64,000 nucleotides of DNA from Erwinia sp. (GTDB taxonomy: Bacteria > Pseudomonadota > Gammaproteobacteria > Enterobacterales > Enterobacteriaceae): contig OZ024666.1 in assembly GCA_964016415.1 (NCBI GenBank), positions 1,717,310 through 1,781,309 of the forward strand, written 5' to 3'. This document shows positions 1-10,968 of the stretch, in pieces. A program made the position numbers and the translations under genes. A model generated the notes under the pieces. It was not told the origin of the DNA. It saw only the letters and a list, made by a program, of their open reading frames with translations, and did not search any database. Within the stretch, counting starts at the first letter, position 1. The number at the start of each line of letters is the position of its first letter.

Positions 1-9
1 AAACGCTAA
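1..9 (+). CDS. mdtA: mdtA, last codons only (partial)
   Basis: The first nine bases read as two codons and a TAA whose last A is the first base of the mdtB ATG. A TAATG junction is what is expected for the end of mdtA, the periplasmic adaptor of the MdtABC pump, coupled to mdtB. The call rests on the junction and on the known operon order, because almost none of the gene is inside the window. Confidence 0.45.
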   Translation, partial: KR

Positions 10-3000
10 TGGAGCTCACGCCTTCAGAAAATCGTGGTGGTCCATCACGATTGTTTATTCTTCGCCCTGTTGCCACCACCTTGTTGATGGTGGCGATTCT
101 GCTGGCGGGTATTCTGGGTTATCGCGCACTGCCCGTCTCAGCACTGCCTGAAGTCGATTATCCGACAATCCAGGTCGTTACGCTCTATCCGGGAGCCAGC
201 CCGGATATCACGACTTCCTCGATAACTGCCCCACTGGAAAAACAATTCGGCCAGATGTCAGGGTTGAAACAGATGGCGTCACAGAGCTCCGGCGGAGCCT
301 CGGTCATTACGCTGCAATTCCAGCTCTCATTACCCCATGATGTGGCGGAACAGGAAGTTCAGGCTGCGATTAACGCAGCGAGTAATTTGTTACCCTCGGA
401 TCTGCCCAACCCTCCGGTTTACAGTAAAGTGAACCCTGCCGATCCGCCTGTCCTGACACTGGCTGTCACAGCCAGCAGTCTGCCAATGACCCAGGTTGAG
501 GATATGGTAGAGACGCGGATTGCACAAAAGATCTCCCAGGTTTCGGGTGTCGGTCTCGTCACCCTTTCTGGCGGTAATCGTCCCGCGGTACGGGTGCAAT
601 TTAATGCTCAGGCTATCGCCTCCCGAGGGCTTGACAGTGAAACGATTCGCAGCGCTATAACCAGCGCCAATGTTAACTCCGCTAAGGGGAGTATTGATGG
701 CCCTGAGCGCTCAATCACCTTAGCCGCCAACGACCAGATGAAATCCGCTGAGGATTATCGCAGGTTGATTGTAGCCTACCAGAATGGGGCACCTGTCCGT
801 CTCGGAGATGTAGCAACGGTAGTTCAGGCCGCGGAAAACAGTCGCCTGGGGGCATGGGCAAATCAAAAACCCGCGATTATACTCAATGTACAACGGCAAC
901 CCGGTGCAAATATCATTACCACTGCCGACAGTGTCCGGCAGATGTTACCCACATTGACAGCCTCTCTGCCACGCTCTGTCGATGTCCAAATCCTCTCTGA
1001 CCGCACCACCAATATCCGTGCCTCTGTCGCCGATGTACAACTCGAACTGGCACTGGCACTTGCGTTGGTGGTCATGATAATTTATTTGTTTCTGCGAAAT
1101 GTTCCGGCAACCATCATTCCGGCTGTCGCAGTCCCGTTATCTCTGATCGGTACCTTTGCTGCCATCTATTTTCTCGGCTTTTCGATTAACAATCTGACCT
1201 TAATGGCACTGACCATCGCAACCGGGTTTGTGGTAGATGACGCGATCGTGGTGATAGAGAACATTTCACGCTATATCGAAAAAGGTGAAAAACCACTACA
1301 GGCGGCCCTCAAGGGGGCGGGAGAGATTGGTTTCACTATCATCTCGTTAACTTTTTCCCTGATTGCAGTACTGATTCCGCTGCTGTTTATGGGAGATATT
1401 GTAGGACGTCTGTTTCGGGAGTTTGCCGTGACACTGGCGATTGCCATTCTTATTTCGGCAGTGGTCTCCCTGACGCTCACACCAATGATGTGTGCCAGAA
1501 TGCTGAGTGTCGAATCTTTACGGCGGCAAAATCGCTTTTCCCGCGCCAGTGAAGCCTTTTTTGAAGCCATCATTTCCCGCTATGGCCAATTGCTGAAGCG
1601 CGAACTACGCCATCCCTGGGCGACCTTATCCGTCGCTGTTGGCACGATGATGCTGACTGTGTTGCTCTGGATAATTATCCCTAAAGGTTTTTTCCCGGTA
1701 CAGGATAATGGGATTATTCAGGGCACACTCCAGGCACCGCAAAGCGTATCATGGGCGGCGATGGCTGAACGCCAGCAACAAGTCAGTGCGTTTATTATGG
1801 CCGACCCGGCTGTGGAGAGTGTCACGACCTTTGTCGGGGATGATGGGGTTAATCCGGCATTGAACAGCAGCAAGCTGCAAATCAATTTGAAACCCCTCAG
1901 TGAGCGCGCAGATCGTGTCGGAACAGTAATAACACGCCTACAGGCACAAGCCCGACATTTACCGGGTATCGAGCTTTACCTGCAACCCGTACAAGATTTG
2001 ACGATTGACACTCAGGTTAGCCGCACACCTTATCAATTCACTCTTCAGGCCAGTTCACTCACCACACTCAGTGAGTGGGTACCTAAATTGATCAGCAAGT
2101 TACACACTTTGCCTGAACTGCACAGTGTCAGTGCTGACTGGCAGGACAAAGGGCTCGAGGCCTTTGTCCGCGTTGATCGTGACTCCGCCAGTCGTCTTGG
2201 CCTGAGCATGGCAGATATTGATAATGCATTGTATAACGCGTTCGGACAGCGTCTGATTTCAACTATTTATACCCAGGCTAATCAATACCGTGTAGTACTT
2301 GAACAGGATACGACCCACAGTCCTGGATTACAGGCACTGGATGATATTCGTATCACCAGCAGCAGCGGTGCAATGGTGCCATTGAATGCTGTGGCACAAC
2401 TGGAGCAGCGTTTTGCTCCCTTGAGTATCAACCATCTCGACCAGTTCCCATCGACGACTATCGCCTTTGATGTCACCTCGGGTTACTCGCTGGAACAAGC
2501 GGTTAATGCCATCACTCAGGCTGAACGCGGCATGGATTTACCCGAGGATGTTGTCACCCAGTTTCAGGGGAGCACGCTGGCTTTTCAGTCAGCACTTTCC
2601 GTTACTGTCTGGCTGATTATTGCTGCTGTGGTCGCGATGTATATTGTGCTGGGGGTGTTATACGAAAGTTTTATTCATCCTGTAACCATCCTCTCAACCC
2701 TGCCAAGCGCGGGTGTCGGGGTCTTGCTGGCACTTCAACTGAGTGGAAATGAACTGGATGTAATTGCCATTATTGGCATCATATTGCTCATCGGTATTGT
2801 GAAAAAAAATGCCATCATGATGATCGATTTCGCGCTGGCAGCGGAGCGGGAACAGGGCATGTCCCCCCACGATGCTATTTTTCAGGCCTGCCTGTTACGC
2901 TTCCGTCCAATTCTGATGACCACACTCGCGGCCTTGTTTGGCGCCTTACCGCTGATGCTCAGCTCGGGCACTGGGGCTGAATTACGCCATCCACTCGGTG

Positions 3001-3128
3001 TCGCGATGGTGGGAGGTTTGATTGTCAGCCAGGTTCTGACTCTGTTCACCACACCTGTTATCTATCTGTTATTTGACAGGCTGGCACACACGCTGCGACG
3101 TGACACAGCTCAGGGAGAAGCCCGGTGA
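9..3128 (+). CDS. mdtB: MdtB, RND multidrug efflux transporter subunit
   Basis: MdtB is an inner-membrane proton-driven RND pump subunit that works as an MdtB2C heterotrimer with adaptor MdtA and TolC, exporting bile salts, novobiocin and similar drugs. The 1039 residues match the family length. The N-terminus ([18 protein letters not shown]) is nearly identical to E. coli MdtB. The first transmembrane helix, the large periplasmic loop, the central helix bundle with the acidic proton-relay segment [22 protein letters not shown] and the C-terminal bundle ([18 protein letters not shown]) are all present. The ATG overlaps the preceding TAA and its end overlaps mdtC by four bases, so translation is probably coupled through the operon. 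Control by BaeR is expected from E. coli, but the operon promoter lies outside the window. Confidence 0.97.
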   Translation: MELTPSENRGGPSRLFILRPVATTLLMVAILLAGILGYRALPVSALPEVDYPTIQVVTLYPGASPDITTSSITAPLEKQFGQMSGLKQMASQSSGGASVITLQFQLSLPHDVAEQEVQAAINAASNLLPSDLPNPPVYSKVNPADPPVLTLAVTASSLPMTQVEDMVETRIAQKISQVSGVGLVTLSGGNRPAVRVQFNAQAIASRGLDSETIRSAITSANVNSAKGSIDGPERSITLAANDQMKSAEDYRRLIVAYQNGAPVRLGDVATVVQAAENSRLGAWANQKPAIILNVQRQPGANIITTADSVRQMLPTLTASLPRSVDVQILSDRTTNIRASVADVQLELALALALVVMIIYLFLRNVPATIIPAVAVPLSLIGTFAAIYFLGFSINNLTLMALTIATGFVVDDAIVVIENISRYIEKGEKPLQAALKGAGEIGFTIISLTFSLIAVLIPLLFMGDIVGRLFREFAVTLAIAILISAVVSLTLTPMMCARMLSVESLRRQNRFSRASEAFFEAIISRYGQLLKRELRHPWATLSVAVGTMMLTVLLWIIIPKGFFPVQDNGIIQGTLQAPQSVSWAAMAERQQQVSAFIMADPAVESVTTFVGDDGVNPALNSSKLQINLKPLSERADRVGTVITRLQAQARHLPGIELYLQPVQDLTIDTQVSRTPYQFTLQASSLTTLSEWVPKLISKLHTLPELHSVSADWQDKGLEAFVRVDRDSASRLGLSMADIDNALYNAFGQRLISTIYTQANQYRVVLEQDTTHSPGLQALDDIRITSSSGAMVPLNAVAQLEQRFAPLSINHLDQFPSTTIAFDVTSGYSLEQAVNAITQAERGMDLPEDVVTQFQGSTLAFQSALSVTVWLIIAAVVAMYIVLGVLYESFIHPVTILSTLPSAGVGVLLALQLSGNELDVIAIIGIILLIGIVKKNAIMMIDFALAAEREQGMSPHDAIFQACLLRFRPILMTTLAALFGALPLMLSSGTGAELRHPLGVAMVGGLIVSQVLTLFTTPVIYLLFDRLAHTLRRDTAQGEAR

Positions 3129-6100
3129 ACCTGTTTGCACTGTTTATCTACCGGCCAGTCGCCACATTGCTGTGTACTTTTGCCATATTACTGGCCGGGT
3201 TACTGAGTTTTCGGCTGCTCCCTGTCGCCCCTTTGCCACAGGTTGATTTCCCTGTGATTATGGTGTCGGCTTCCCTGCCTGGCGCCTCGCCGGAAACCAT
3301 GGCCTCGTCGGTAGCCACACCACTTGAACGTGCTCTGGGACGTATTGCCGGGGTGAGTGAAATGACCTCCACCAGCTCACTGGGCACGACACGTATTATT
3401 CTGGTGTTTGATTATGACCGGGATATCAATGGTGCTGCCCGGGATGTGCAGGGGGCAATTAATGCCGCGCAAAGTTTGTTGCCCAGTGGCATGCCTTCCC
3501 GCCCTACGTACCGCAAAGCTAATCCCTCTGCGGCCCCTATTATGGTAATGACCCTTACCTCTGATACCTGGTCTCAGGGCGCGTTGTATGATTATGCATC
3601 AACACAGCTGGCACAGAAACTTTCACAGATTGAAGGTGTGGGTGATGTTTCTGTGGGAGGCAGTTCTCTGCCTGCGGTACGTGTTGATCTCAATCCGCAA
3701 TCACTCTTCAATCAGGGAGTATCTCTTGATGCAGTGCGGCAAGCAATCAGTAATGCCAATCAGCGACGCCCTCTTGGCAGTGTGGAAGACAGCGCGCAAC
3801 GCTGGCAGCTGAAAACCAATGATGAGTTGAAAACCGCGGCGGATTACGCCCCCGTGATTGTGCATTACAACCAGGGTGCAGCAGTCCGATTACAGGATGT
3901 CGCGACACTCAGTGATTCGGTACAGGATGTGCGCAATGCCGGTATGGCTAATGCCCGTCCGGCGATTTTACTGATGATTCGAAAACTGCCTGAAGCGAAT
4001 ATTATCGATACCGTTAATCGTATCCGTGCGGAAGTCCCGGTTCTCAGTCGAATCATCCCAGCCAGCGTTCAACTCGAAGTCTCCCAGGATCGTTCACCTA
4101 CCATCCGAGCCTCGCTGGCTGAGGTGGAACAATCGCTGGTGATTGCTGTAGCGCTGGTTATCCTGGTGGTATTTCTGTTTTTGCGTTCTGGTCGAGCCAC
4201 GCTGATCCCTGCTGTGGCTGTACCGGTGTCGCTGATTGGCACCTTTGCCGCCATGTATTTATGTGGTTTTAGCCTGAATAACCTCTCCCTGATGGCACTC
4301 ACTATTGCCACGGGCTTTGTGGTCGATGATGCGATTGTGGTGCTGGAAAACATCTCCCGCCATCGTGAGAATGGTCGACCGCCATTGCAGGCGGCATTAT
4401 CCGGTGTTAAGGAAGTTGGTTTTACTGTTCTCTCAATGAGTGTCTCTCTGGTGGCGGTTTTTCTGCCTTTACTGATGACAGCCGGGCTGATTGGTCGTTT
4501 CTTCAAAGAGTTTGCCATTACACTGTCTGTCGCGATTGCTATCTCCATGGTCATTTCGCTGAGTCTGACGCCAATGATGTGCGGACGACTACTTACTAAA
4601 CCGGCAAAAACGGCGGAAAAAGGTAGCCGTTTAACCTCATTGTTCAGTCAAACAGAGCGTGCGTATGGCAACACTCTTCACTGGGCGCTCAACCATTCCA
4701 GGTGGATGTTGATGCTATTTCTCACCACCATTGCCCTAAGCATCTGGCTGTTTACCAGTATCCCCAAGACGTTTATGCCTGAGCAGGATACAGGGCGTAT
4801 TATGGGTGCAATTCAGGCTGATCAAAGTATCTCTTTCCAGGCGATGCGCGGAAAACTGGAAGATTTTATGAAGATTGTGCGGGAAGACCCGGCGGTCGAT
4901 AACGTGGTCGGTTTTAACGGTGGTTCGAGCACCAACAGTGGCATGATGTTTATCGCTTTGAAATCACTGAGTGAGCGCAGTGATAATGCTCAACAGGTGA
5001 TTGCTCGTCTGCGCGTTAAACTCGCCAAAGAACCCGGAGCTAATCTCTTTCTGATGGCCGTGCAGGATCTGCGTGTCGGAGGACGGCAATCCAACGCCAG
5101 CTATCAGTACACTCTGCTATCCGATGATTTGAGTGAACTTCGCCAGTGGGAGCCGCGTATCCGTAAAGCCTTCTCTGCTCTGCCGGAGCTTGCCGATGTG
5201 AACTCTGATCAACAGGATAAGGGTTCTGAAATGGCGTTAATTTATGATCGGGAAAGCATGGCGCGGCTGGGTATCGATGTCAGTGAAACTAACAGTCTGC
5301 TGAATAATGCCTTCGGTCAACGACAGATTTCCACAATCTATCAACCGATGAACCAGTACAAAGTCGTCATGGAAGTTGACCCGAAATTTGCTCAGGACAT
5401 TACCGCTCTCAACCTGATGTATGTCATCAACAAAGAGGGAAAAGCCATCCCTCTCTCCTATTTTGCCAGGTGGCAACTGGAAAATGCCCCTTTATCTGTT
5501 AATCATCAGGGATTGTCAGCAGCTTCAACACTCTCATTTAACCTGCCAGAAGGGGTTTCGCTCTCTCAGGCATCCGATGCCATTGAGCGCACCATCACCG
5601 CGCTGGGAGTGCCCTCCTCTGTGCGGGGAAGTTTTGCCGGTACAGCACAAATGTTTCAGCAAAGCCAGAACAGTCAGCTGATGTTGATCATCGCGGCGAT
5701 TTTGACTGTCTATATTGTATTGGGCATGCTTTATGAAAGTTATGTTCATCCTTTAACCATTCTATCCACGCTACCCTCTGCAGGGCTGGGTGCGCTGCTG
5801 GCTCTGCAACTGTTCAATGCCCCTTTCAGCCTGATTGCACTTATCGGTATTTTACTGCTGATCGGCATTGTGAAGAAGAATGCTATCATGATGGTCGATT
5901 TCGCTTTAGCTGCTCAACGACGGCAACAGATAAGCGCACGTGAGGCCATTCATCAAGCCTGTATGCTCCGTTTTCGTCCAATAATGATGACAACACTGGC
6001 TGCAATGTTTGGTGCTCTACCGCTGGTGTTAGGTTCCGGCGACGGCGCTGAACTGCGTCAGCCACTGGGGATCACTATTGTCGGTGGCTTGATCATGAGC

Positions 6101-6175
6101 CAGTTACTGACGCTTTATACAACTCCGGTTATCTATACGTATATGGATAAACTCAGCCGCAGGAAGGAGAAGTAA
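3125..6175 (+). CDS. mdtC: MdtC, RND multidrug efflux transporter subunit
   Basis: MdtC is the second RND subunit of the MdtABC-TolC pump, about 1016 residues. It starts at a GTG inside the GTGA overlap with mdtB. It repeats the MdtB architecture: TM1 near residues 10-30, a proton-relay helix ([18 protein letters not shown]) and a C-terminal [18 protein letters not shown] segment. MdtB and MdtC are clearly paralogues. In E. coli K-12 mdtD follows mdtC, but here the stop overlaps the baeS ATG directly (TAATG), so no mdtD is present. Drug-binding subunit identity (B versus C) is assigned from order and sequence resemblance. Confidence 0.96.
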   Translation: MNLFALFIYRPVATLLCTFAILLAGLLSFRLLPVAPLPQVDFPVIMVSASLPGASPETMASSVATPLERALGRIAGVSEMTSTSSLGTTRIILVFDYDRDINGAARDVQGAINAAQSLLPSGMPSRPTYRKANPSAAPIMVMTLTSDTWSQGALYDYASTQLAQKLSQIEGVGDVSVGGSSLPAVRVDLNPQSLFNQGVSLDAVRQAISNANQRRPLGSVEDSAQRWQLKTNDELKTAADYAPVIVHYNQGAAVRLQDVATLSDSVQDVRNAGMANARPAILLMIRKLPEANIIDTVNRIRAEVPVLSRIIPASVQLEVSQDRSPTIRASLAEVEQSLVIAVALVILVVFLFLRSGRATLIPAVAVPVSLIGTFAAMYLCGFSLNNLSLMALTIATGFVVDDAIVVLENISRHRENGRPPLQAALSGVKEVGFTVLSMSVSLVAVFLPLLMTAGLIGRFFKEFAITLSVAIAISMVISLSLTPMMCGRLLTKPAKTAEKGSRLTSLFSQTERAYGNTLHWALNHSRWMLMLFLTTIALSIWLFTSIPKTFMPEQDTGRIMGAIQADQSISFQAMRGKLEDFMKIVREDPAVDNVVGFNGGSSTNSGMMFIALKSLSERSDNAQQVIARLRVKLAKEPGANLFLMAVQDLRVGGRQSNASYQYTLLSDDLSELRQWEPRIRKAFSALPELADVNSDQQDKGSEMALIYDRESMARLGIDVSETNSLLNNAFGQRQISTIYQPMNQYKVVMEVDPKFAQDITALNLMYVINKEGKAIPLSYFARWQLENAPLSVNHQGLSAASTLSFNLPEGVSLSQASDAIERTITALGVPSSVRGSFAGTAQMFQQSQNSQLMLIIAAILTVYIVLGMLYESYVHPLTILSTLPSAGLGALLALQLFNAPFSLIALIGILLLIGIVKKNAIMMVDFALAAQRRQQISAREAIHQACMLRFRPIMMTTLAAMFGALPLVLGSGDGAELRQPLGITIVGGLIMSQLLTLYTTPVIYTYMDKLSRRKEK

Positions 6176-7554
6176 TGTTCGCCAGATTGCGTATCGGGCT
6201 GACCGCGAAACTGTTTGCGGCGATTTTTTTCACTTGTATGCTGGTGTTGATTACCATGCACTGGGGCGTGAGAGTGAGCTTCGAGCGTGGTTTTGTTGAT
6301 TACATCAGAAAAGGGAATGAACAGCGGCTGGTAATGCTGAGTAATGCACTCGCGGATCAGTACGAACAGCATGGCAACTGGCTATTTTTACGGCGCAATA
6401 ATAAAGTGGTTTTTCAGATTCTGCGCACCTTGGATCAAAGCCCTGAACTCACCTCAACATTGCCGCCCCATGGCTGGCGCACCCCTTTCTGGATAACAGA
6501 TAATCAGAATCACATTCTCGACGGTCCGCGGGAACCTATCCCTGCGGAAGGGAAACGGCATCCGGTGACCATCAGCGATCAGACGGTGGTCGGATGGGTG
6601 ATTACCTCGCCGCCTGAACGCCTGACACGCAGAGCCGACATTAACTTTGACCGTCAACAGCGACAAACCAGCTGGATCATAGTTGCCCTGACGATGCTAA
6701 TGGCCGCATTTGTCACCTGGATCTTATCCCGTGGCATGCTGGCGCCAGTGCGTCGTCTGGTGAAAGCAACTCATCAACTGGCCGCAGGTGATTTCACCAG
6801 CCGGGTCCATACCACGCCCTCTGATGAACTGGGGAGACTGGGTCAGGACTTTAACCGTCTGGCCAGTACGCTGGAGAAGAATGAGCAAATGCGCCGCGCA
6901 TTTATGGCTGATATTTCTCATGAATTACGTACACCGCTGGCTATTTTACGTGGTGAACTGGAAGCGATTCAGGATGGAGTTCGTCAGCTCACCCCGGGAA
7001 CAGTAAGTTCCCTGCTAGGAGAAGTGACGATTCTCACCAAACTGGTCGACGACGTGCACCAGCTGTCACTCTCAGATCGAGGCGCATTGACCTACCGCAA
7101 AAGCGAGGTGAATTTGGTCTCTCTGCTTGAACTGGTTGCCAACCAGTTCAGTGGCCGGTTTCATGATAACGGACTGCACATAACGCTTGATCTACCCAGG
7201 CGTGTCGTGTTTTTAGGCGATCCTGACAGGCTGTTACAGCTGTTTACCAATCTGTTGGAAAATAGCCTGCGCTACACCGACCCGGGGGGAGCTTTACATA
7301 TCCAACTCACCACCCGACATAACAGCATCGTTATCGTCTTTGAAGATTCAGCGCCCGGGATCACTGACGAGCAATGCGAGCATATTTTTGACCGTTTTTA
7401 TCGCGCTGAGTCGTCGCGTAATCGCGCCAGTGGCGGTTCGGGCTTAGGTCTGTCTATCTGCCAGAATATTGTTGAAGCGCATGATGGCAACATCTCTGCC
7501 ACACATGCCGCTGCCGGCGGATTGAAAATTACGATACACTTCGGTGAATGGTGA
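6175..7554 (+). CDS. baeS: BaeS, envelope-stress sensor histidine kinase
   Basis: BaeS is the inner-membrane sensor kinase of the BaeSR system, which answers envelope damage, indole and toxic compounds by switching on mdtABC, acrD and spy in E. coli. The protein has 459 residues (E. coli 467). TM1 lies near residues 12-34, a periplasmic sensor follows, TM2 is near 165-185, then HAMP. The dimerisation/H box ISHELRTPL has the phosphoacceptor His at residue 249. The ATPase domain shows the N box (LLENSLRYTDPGG) and a GSGLGLSIC G2 box. The start codon shares a base with the mdtC stop, which places the kinase in the pump operon. Confidence 0.95.
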   Translation: MFARLRIGLTAKLFAAIFFTCMLVLITMHWGVRVSFERGFVDYIRKGNEQRLVMLSNALADQYEQHGNWLFLRRNNKVVFQILRTLDQSPELTSTLPPHGWRTPFWITDNQNHILDGPREPIPAEGKRHPVTISDQTVVGWVITSPPERLTRRADINFDRQQRQTSWIIVALTMLMAAFVTWILSRGMLAPVRRLVKATHQLAAGDFTSRVHTTPSDELGRLGQDFNRLASTLEKNEQMRRAFMADISHELRTPLAILRGELEAIQDGVRQLTPGTVSSLLGEVTILTKLVDDVHQLSLSDRGALTYRKSEVNLVSLLELVANQFSGRFHDNGLHITLDLPRRVVFLGDPDRLLQLFTNLLENSLRYTDPGGALHIQLTTRHNSIVIVFEDSAPGITDEQCEHIFDRFYRAESSRNRASGGSGLGLSICQNIVEAHDGNISATHAAAGGLKITIHFGEW

Positions 7555-7577
7555 CAATGTAAATGGAGAAACACGGT

Positions 7578-8285
7578 ATGAACGTGCCATCAGAGGCTCC
7601 TCTGATTTTAGTTGTTGAGGATGAACCCAAACTGGGGCAACTTCTGGTTGATTATCTTCAGGCCGCAAACTTTCGCACCCATCATCTTCTGCGCGGTGAC
7701 GAAGTGGTATATTGGGTGAGACACTCTGCGCCTGACCTTATCCTGCTCGATCTGATGCTACCAGGTATTGATGGGCTGCGTGTCTGCCAGGAAGTGCGAC
7801 GATTCTCCGAGTTACCCATTATCATGGTTACCGCTAAAACTGAGGAAATTGACCGGTTACTCGGGCTGGAGATCGGCGCAGATGATTACATCTGTAAACC
7901 ATTTAGTCCGCGAGAAGTCGTTGCTCGTGTCAAAACCGTGTTAAAGCGTTGTTTACGTCCGCCCACATCAGCAGAACCCCGGTCACGTTTGGTGATTGAT
8001 GAGGGTCGTTTCGTCGCCCGCTGGGACGGTGAAACGCTCGAATTAACGCCGGCAGAGTTCCGTTTGCTCAAGACCCTGGCCCAGGAGTCGGGTAAAGTGT
8101 TCAGCCGCGAACAACTACTCAATCATCTTTATGACGATTATCGCGTTGTCACTGATCGCACCATCGACAGCCATATTAAAAATCTGCGGCGCAAACTGGA
8201 AGCACTCGATCCCGAACAGGCTTTTATCCGTGCCGTCTATGGCATGGGGTACCGCTGGGAAGCTGATGTAAGCATTATGATCTGA
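7578..8285 (+). CDS. baeR: BaeR, OmpR-family response regulator
   Basis: BaeR is the DNA-binding partner of BaeS. The receiver domain carries the acidic pair in VVEDEPK, the phosphoacceptor Asp in LLDLMLPG (residue 58) and the conserved Lys in [11 protein letters not shown]-terminal winged helix follows ([19 protein letters not shown]), very close to E. coli. An in-frame ATG exists 15 bases upstream at 7563. However, GGAG at 7565-7568 sits nine bases before the ATG at 7578, and that start also fits the E. coli N-terminus better, so 7578 is chosen. It lies 23 bases after baeS and closes the mdtBC-baeSR operon. Confidence 0.95.
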   Translation: MNVPSEAPLILVVEDEPKLGQLLVDYLQAANFRTHHLLRGDEVVYWVRHSAPDLILLDLMLPGIDGLRVCQEVRRFSELPIIMVTAKTEEIDRLLGLEIGADDYICKPFSPREVVARVKTVLKRCLRPPTSAEPRSRLVIDEGRFVARWDGETLELTPAEFRLLKTLAQESGKVFSREQLLNHLYDDYRVVTDRTIDSHIKNLRRKLEALDPEQAFIRAVYGMGYRWEADVSIMI

Positions 8286-8290
8286 GGCAA

Positions 8291-8319
8291 TTTACATTCA
8301 TCGTATTGACTCCTACAAT
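8291..8319 (+). promoter_or_regulatory. Predicted sigma-70 promoter of trhP
   Basis: TTTACA at 8291-8296 and TACAAT at 8314-8319 are separated by exactly 17 bases, a good sigma-70 arrangement just after the baeR stop. Transcription would begin near 8326, giving trhP a leader of about 90 bases. Confidence 0.6.
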
Positions 8320-8361
8320 ACCCGCTTATTTTTCAGGGCTACTGACCGACGCGATTATTTA

Positions 8362-8384
8362 TGCCTGACTTCGACAGTCAGGCA
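8362..8384 (+). promoter_or_regulatory. Hairpin in the trhP leader
   Basis: TGCCTGAC (8362-8369) and GTCAGGCA (8377-8384) form a perfect 8-bp inverted repeat with a seven-base loop. It lies between the predicted transcription start and the trhP ATG. No T-run follows, so it is not a standard terminator. A role in mRNA stability or translation is only a possibility. Confidence 0.5.
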
Positions 8385-8417
8385 CTGAGCCCTGATCTGC
8401 CATCAGATAGAGATATC

Positions 8418-9749
8418 ATGTTTAAACCAGAACTCCTTTCCCCTGCGGGAACGCTGAAAAATATGCGCTACGCGTTTGCCTACGGTGCAGATGCTGTCTA
8501 TGCGGGACAACCTCGTTACAGTTTGCGTGTCCGCAACAATGAATTTAACCATGAAAACCTGGCTATCGGCATCAACGAGGCCCATGCGCAGGGCAAGAAA
8601 TTCTATGTTGTTGTCAATATTGCTCCCCACAATGCGAAATTAAAAACGTTCATCCGTGATCTGCAACCAGTTGTAGAGATGGGACCTGATGCATTGATCA
8701 TGTCAGACCCCGGCCTGATTATGCTGGTACGTGAGCGTTTTCCTGCAATGTCTGTACATCTCTCCGTTCAGGCTAATGCAGTGAATTGGGCAACGGTGAA
8801 GTTCTGGCAACAGATGGGATTGACGCGGGTAATTCTCTCCCGTGAGTTGTCGCTGGAAGAGATTGCTGATATTCGTCAGCATGTGCCGGAAATGGAACTT
8901 GAGATCTTTGTACATGGCGCACTCTGTATGGCCTACTCCGGGCGCTGCCTGCTCTCAGGTTATATTAGCAAACGCGACCCGAACCAGGGAACCTGTACTA
9001 ATGCCTGCCGCTGGGAATACAACGTGGCAGAGGGCAAGCAGGATGATGTGGGCGATATTGTTCATCAGCATCAACCTATTCCTGTGCAACAAGTCGATCC
9101 AGTGCTCGGCATCGGTACGCCCACTGACAAAGTGTTTATGATTGAAGAAGCCTCGCGACCGGGTGAATATATGACGGCGTTTGAAGATGAACATGGCACT
9201 TACATCATGAATTCTAAGGATTTGCGCGCGGTTGCCCATGTTGGACAACTCACGGAAATGGGGGTTCATTCATTGAAAATTGAGGGGCGCACCAAATCTT
9301 TTTATTACTGTGCACGTACAGCTCAGGTTTACCGCCGTGCCATTGATGATGCTGCGGCAGGCAAACCTTTCGATGAAACGCTGGCCATAACTTTGGAAGG
9401 ATTAGCCCATCGTGGTTACACCGAAGGTTTTTTACGCCGCCATACCCATGACAGTTATCAGACATATGATCGCAGTTTTTCCGCATCAGACACTCAGCAG
9501 TTTGTTGGTGAATTCACCGGTGAGCGTCGTGATGGACTGGCACGCATTGATGTCAAAAATAAATTCAGTGTCGGGGATACACTCGAAATGATGACCACAC
9601 AGGGTAATATCACCTTCACTTTGACAGAAATGGAAAATGACAAAGCACAGGCGGTAAATGTTGCGCCCGGCAATGGCCACTTTGTCTGGATCCCGGTACC
9701 GGAAACTGTTGATACTGACTTTGCATTATTGTTACGTAATCTACTGTGA
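8418..9749 (+). CDS. trhP: TrhP (YegQ), U32-family tRNA hydroxylation protein
   Basis: TrhP is a peptidase-U32 family protein. In E. coli it is needed for prephenate-dependent 5-hydroxylation of uridine 34 in tRNAs, acting in parallel with TrhO. The sequence from MFKPELLSPAGTLKNMRYAF is close to E. coli YegQ throughout. It keeps the cysteine cluster typical of the family (CMAYSGRC and GTCTNACRW), thought to hold an iron-sulfur cluster. The frame extends upstream to an ATG at 8361, but the family N-terminus begins at 8418. That gives 443 residues against 453 in E. coli, the difference being a shorter C-terminal tail. It appears to be a single-gene unit with its own promoter. Confidence 0.93.
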   Translation: MFKPELLSPAGTLKNMRYAFAYGADAVYAGQPRYSLRVRNNEFNHENLAIGINEAHAQGKKFYVVVNIAPHNAKLKTFIRDLQPVVEMGPDALIMSDPGLIMLVRERFPAMSVHLSVQANAVNWATVKFWQQMGLTRVILSRELSLEEIADIRQHVPEMELEIFVHGALCMAYSGRCLLSGYISKRDPNQGTCTNACRWEYNVAEGKQDDVGDIVHQHQPIPVQQVDPVLGIGTPTDKVFMIEEASRPGEYMTAFEDEHGTYIMNSKDLRAVAHVGQLTEMGVHSLKIEGRTKSFYYCARTAQVYRRAIDDAAAGKPFDETLAITLEGLAHRGYTEGFLRRHTHDSYQTYDRSFSASDTQQFVGEFTGERRDGLARIDVKNKFSVGDTLEMMTTQGNITFTLTEMENDKAQAVNVAPGNGHFVWIPVPETVDTDFALLLRNLL

Positions 9750-9829
9750 TGTAAGGAAAAAACTTTTCTTCTCTCTGTTTTTCGCCTCAGATCACAGACC
9801 TGTGCCGTATGTATCTCTATAATGGGTGT

Positions 9830-9915
9830 CAGAAAACGAAAAGTAAAAATAGCGATACAAAAGAAAAGTTCACTTCATTATCCCCGTCCCGCCCCAAAGG
9901 GACGGGTTCTCTTTT
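9830..9915 (+). ncRNA. Candidate Hfq-type small RNA (cyaR position)
   Basis: A TATAAT at 9818-9823 predicts a start near 9830. About 86 bases later the transcript would end in a strong hairpin (CCCGTCCC 9883-9890, GGGACGGG 9899-9906) followed by TTCTCTTTT. The E. coli CRP-activated sRNA CyaR sits at this same place, downstream of yegQ, and has nearly this length. A half-conserved CRP-like site (TCACA half at 9792-9796) is centred about 41.5 bases before the predicted start, the spacing of a class II CRP promoter. The conserved CyaR anti-Shine-Dalgarno core is not recognisable here, so identity with CyaR is unproven. The loop and 5' arm are C-rich and could pair with G-rich ribosome-binding sites. 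Confidence 0.5.
9883..9915 (+). terminator. Rho-independent terminator of the candidate sRNA
   Basis: Perfect 8-bp GC-rich stem with loop GCCCCAAA and tail TTCTCTTTT. It also stops any read-through from trhP. Confidence 0.75.
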
Positions 9916-9952
9916 CCCCCGGTACTACAATCGCGTCAATGTGCAAATTTAT

Positions 9953-9960
9953 GCTATAAC
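9953..9960 (+). promoter_or_regulatory. Extended -10 promoter of yegS
   Basis: GC-TATAAC preceded by T gives an extended -10 (TGCTATAAC, 9952-9960), 44 bases before the yegS ATG. No convincing -35 is seen, which is usual for extended -10 promoters. Confidence 0.45.
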
Positions 9961-10003
9961 TGATGACAACCTCTGCTGAATCCAGGCAAAACAGGAAAAA
10001 ACA

Positions 10004-10903
10004 ATGACGCAAGCAACCCTGACTATTGTTATTTTAAATGGCAAAGCGGCTGGTAATGATGAACTTCGTACGGCCATCAATGCGTTACGTGATGAAGGTA
10101 TCTCACTGGCGGTACGTGCCACCTGGGAGCATGGCGATGCAAAACGTTATGTAGCTGAAGCGGTTGAGCTTGGTGCAACGACTGTCATTGCCGCCGGTGG
10201 CGATGGTACAGTCAATGAAATCGCCAGCGCATTAACCGACTTTCCGGCCGACCGGCGGCCAGCTCTGGGTATTATTCCTCTCGGCACTGCTAATGATTTT
10301 GCCACCAGTGCAGGAATCCCCGCGGATATGAATGATGCTCTGCGTCTTGCAGTGATGGGAAGAGCGGTTGCGGTCGATCTCGCCTGTGTCAATCAATCTC
10401 ATTATTTTATCAATATGGCTACCGGCGGGTTTGGAACCCGAATCACCACAGAAACGCCGGAAAAATTAAAATCAGCTCTCGGTGGGGTATCCTACTTCAT
10501 TCACGGGCTGTTACGTATGGACACCCTGAAAGCAGACCGCTGTGAGCTGACAGGACCTGATTTCCACTGGACAGGCGATGCACTGGTGTTAGGCATTGGC
10601 AATGGCCGTCAGGCGGGTGGCGGACGACGCTTATGCCCTGATGCGCTGATCAATGATGGCAAACTGGAGTTGAGCATCATCGCGGCCAGAGAGTTGTTAC
10701 CTACCCTGTTTAATTCTGCCTTCGGTGAACAGGAAGAGGCGCTGATTACCCGGGTTTCATTGCCCTGGCTGACCATTGAAACCCCACACACCATGACTTT
10801 TAATCTCGATGGTGAACCTATCAGTGGCGTAAAATTCCATATCGAAGTACTGCCTGGCGTTATCCATTGCCGTCTGCCTCCCTCCTGCGAACTGCTGGTA
10901 TGA
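10004..10903 (+). CDS. yegS: YegS, lipid kinase
   Basis: YegS is a diacylglycerol-kinase-like lipid kinase, shown in E. coli to phosphorylate phosphatidylglycerol in vitro. The 299 residues equal the E. coli length. The N-terminal nucleotide-binding domain carries the signature [11 protein letters not shown] and the downstream GTANDFA. The C-terminal beta-sandwich has the conserved GNGRQAGGG and NLDGEP segments. It is cytoplasmic and monocistronic by context, with its own extended -10 promoter. The natural substrate is not settled in any species. Confidence 0.94.
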   Translation: MTQATLTIVILNGKAAGNDELRTAINALRDEGISLAVRATWEHGDAKRYVAEAVELGATTVIAAGGDGTVNEIASALTDFPADRRPALGIIPLGTANDFATSAGIPADMNDALRLAVMGRAVAVDLACVNQSHYFINMATGGFGTRITTETPEKLKSALGGVSYFIHGLLRMDTLKADRCELTGPDFHWTGDALVLGIGNGRQAGGGRRLCPDALINDGKLELSIIAARELLPTLFNSAFGEQEEALITRVSLPWLTIETPHTMTFNLDGEPISGVKFHIEVLPGVIHCRLPPSCELLV

Positions 10904-10968
10904 AGTACGATTCATACCCGGCACGATAAATAATTCTTTGATAGCTAACCAGGGAGTAGAGACTGACA

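Noticed and set aside
4069..4554. 161-residue minus-strand frame inside mdtC
   Set aside because: It is antisense to the conserved proton-relay region of mdtC; the open frame is a by-product of codon use.
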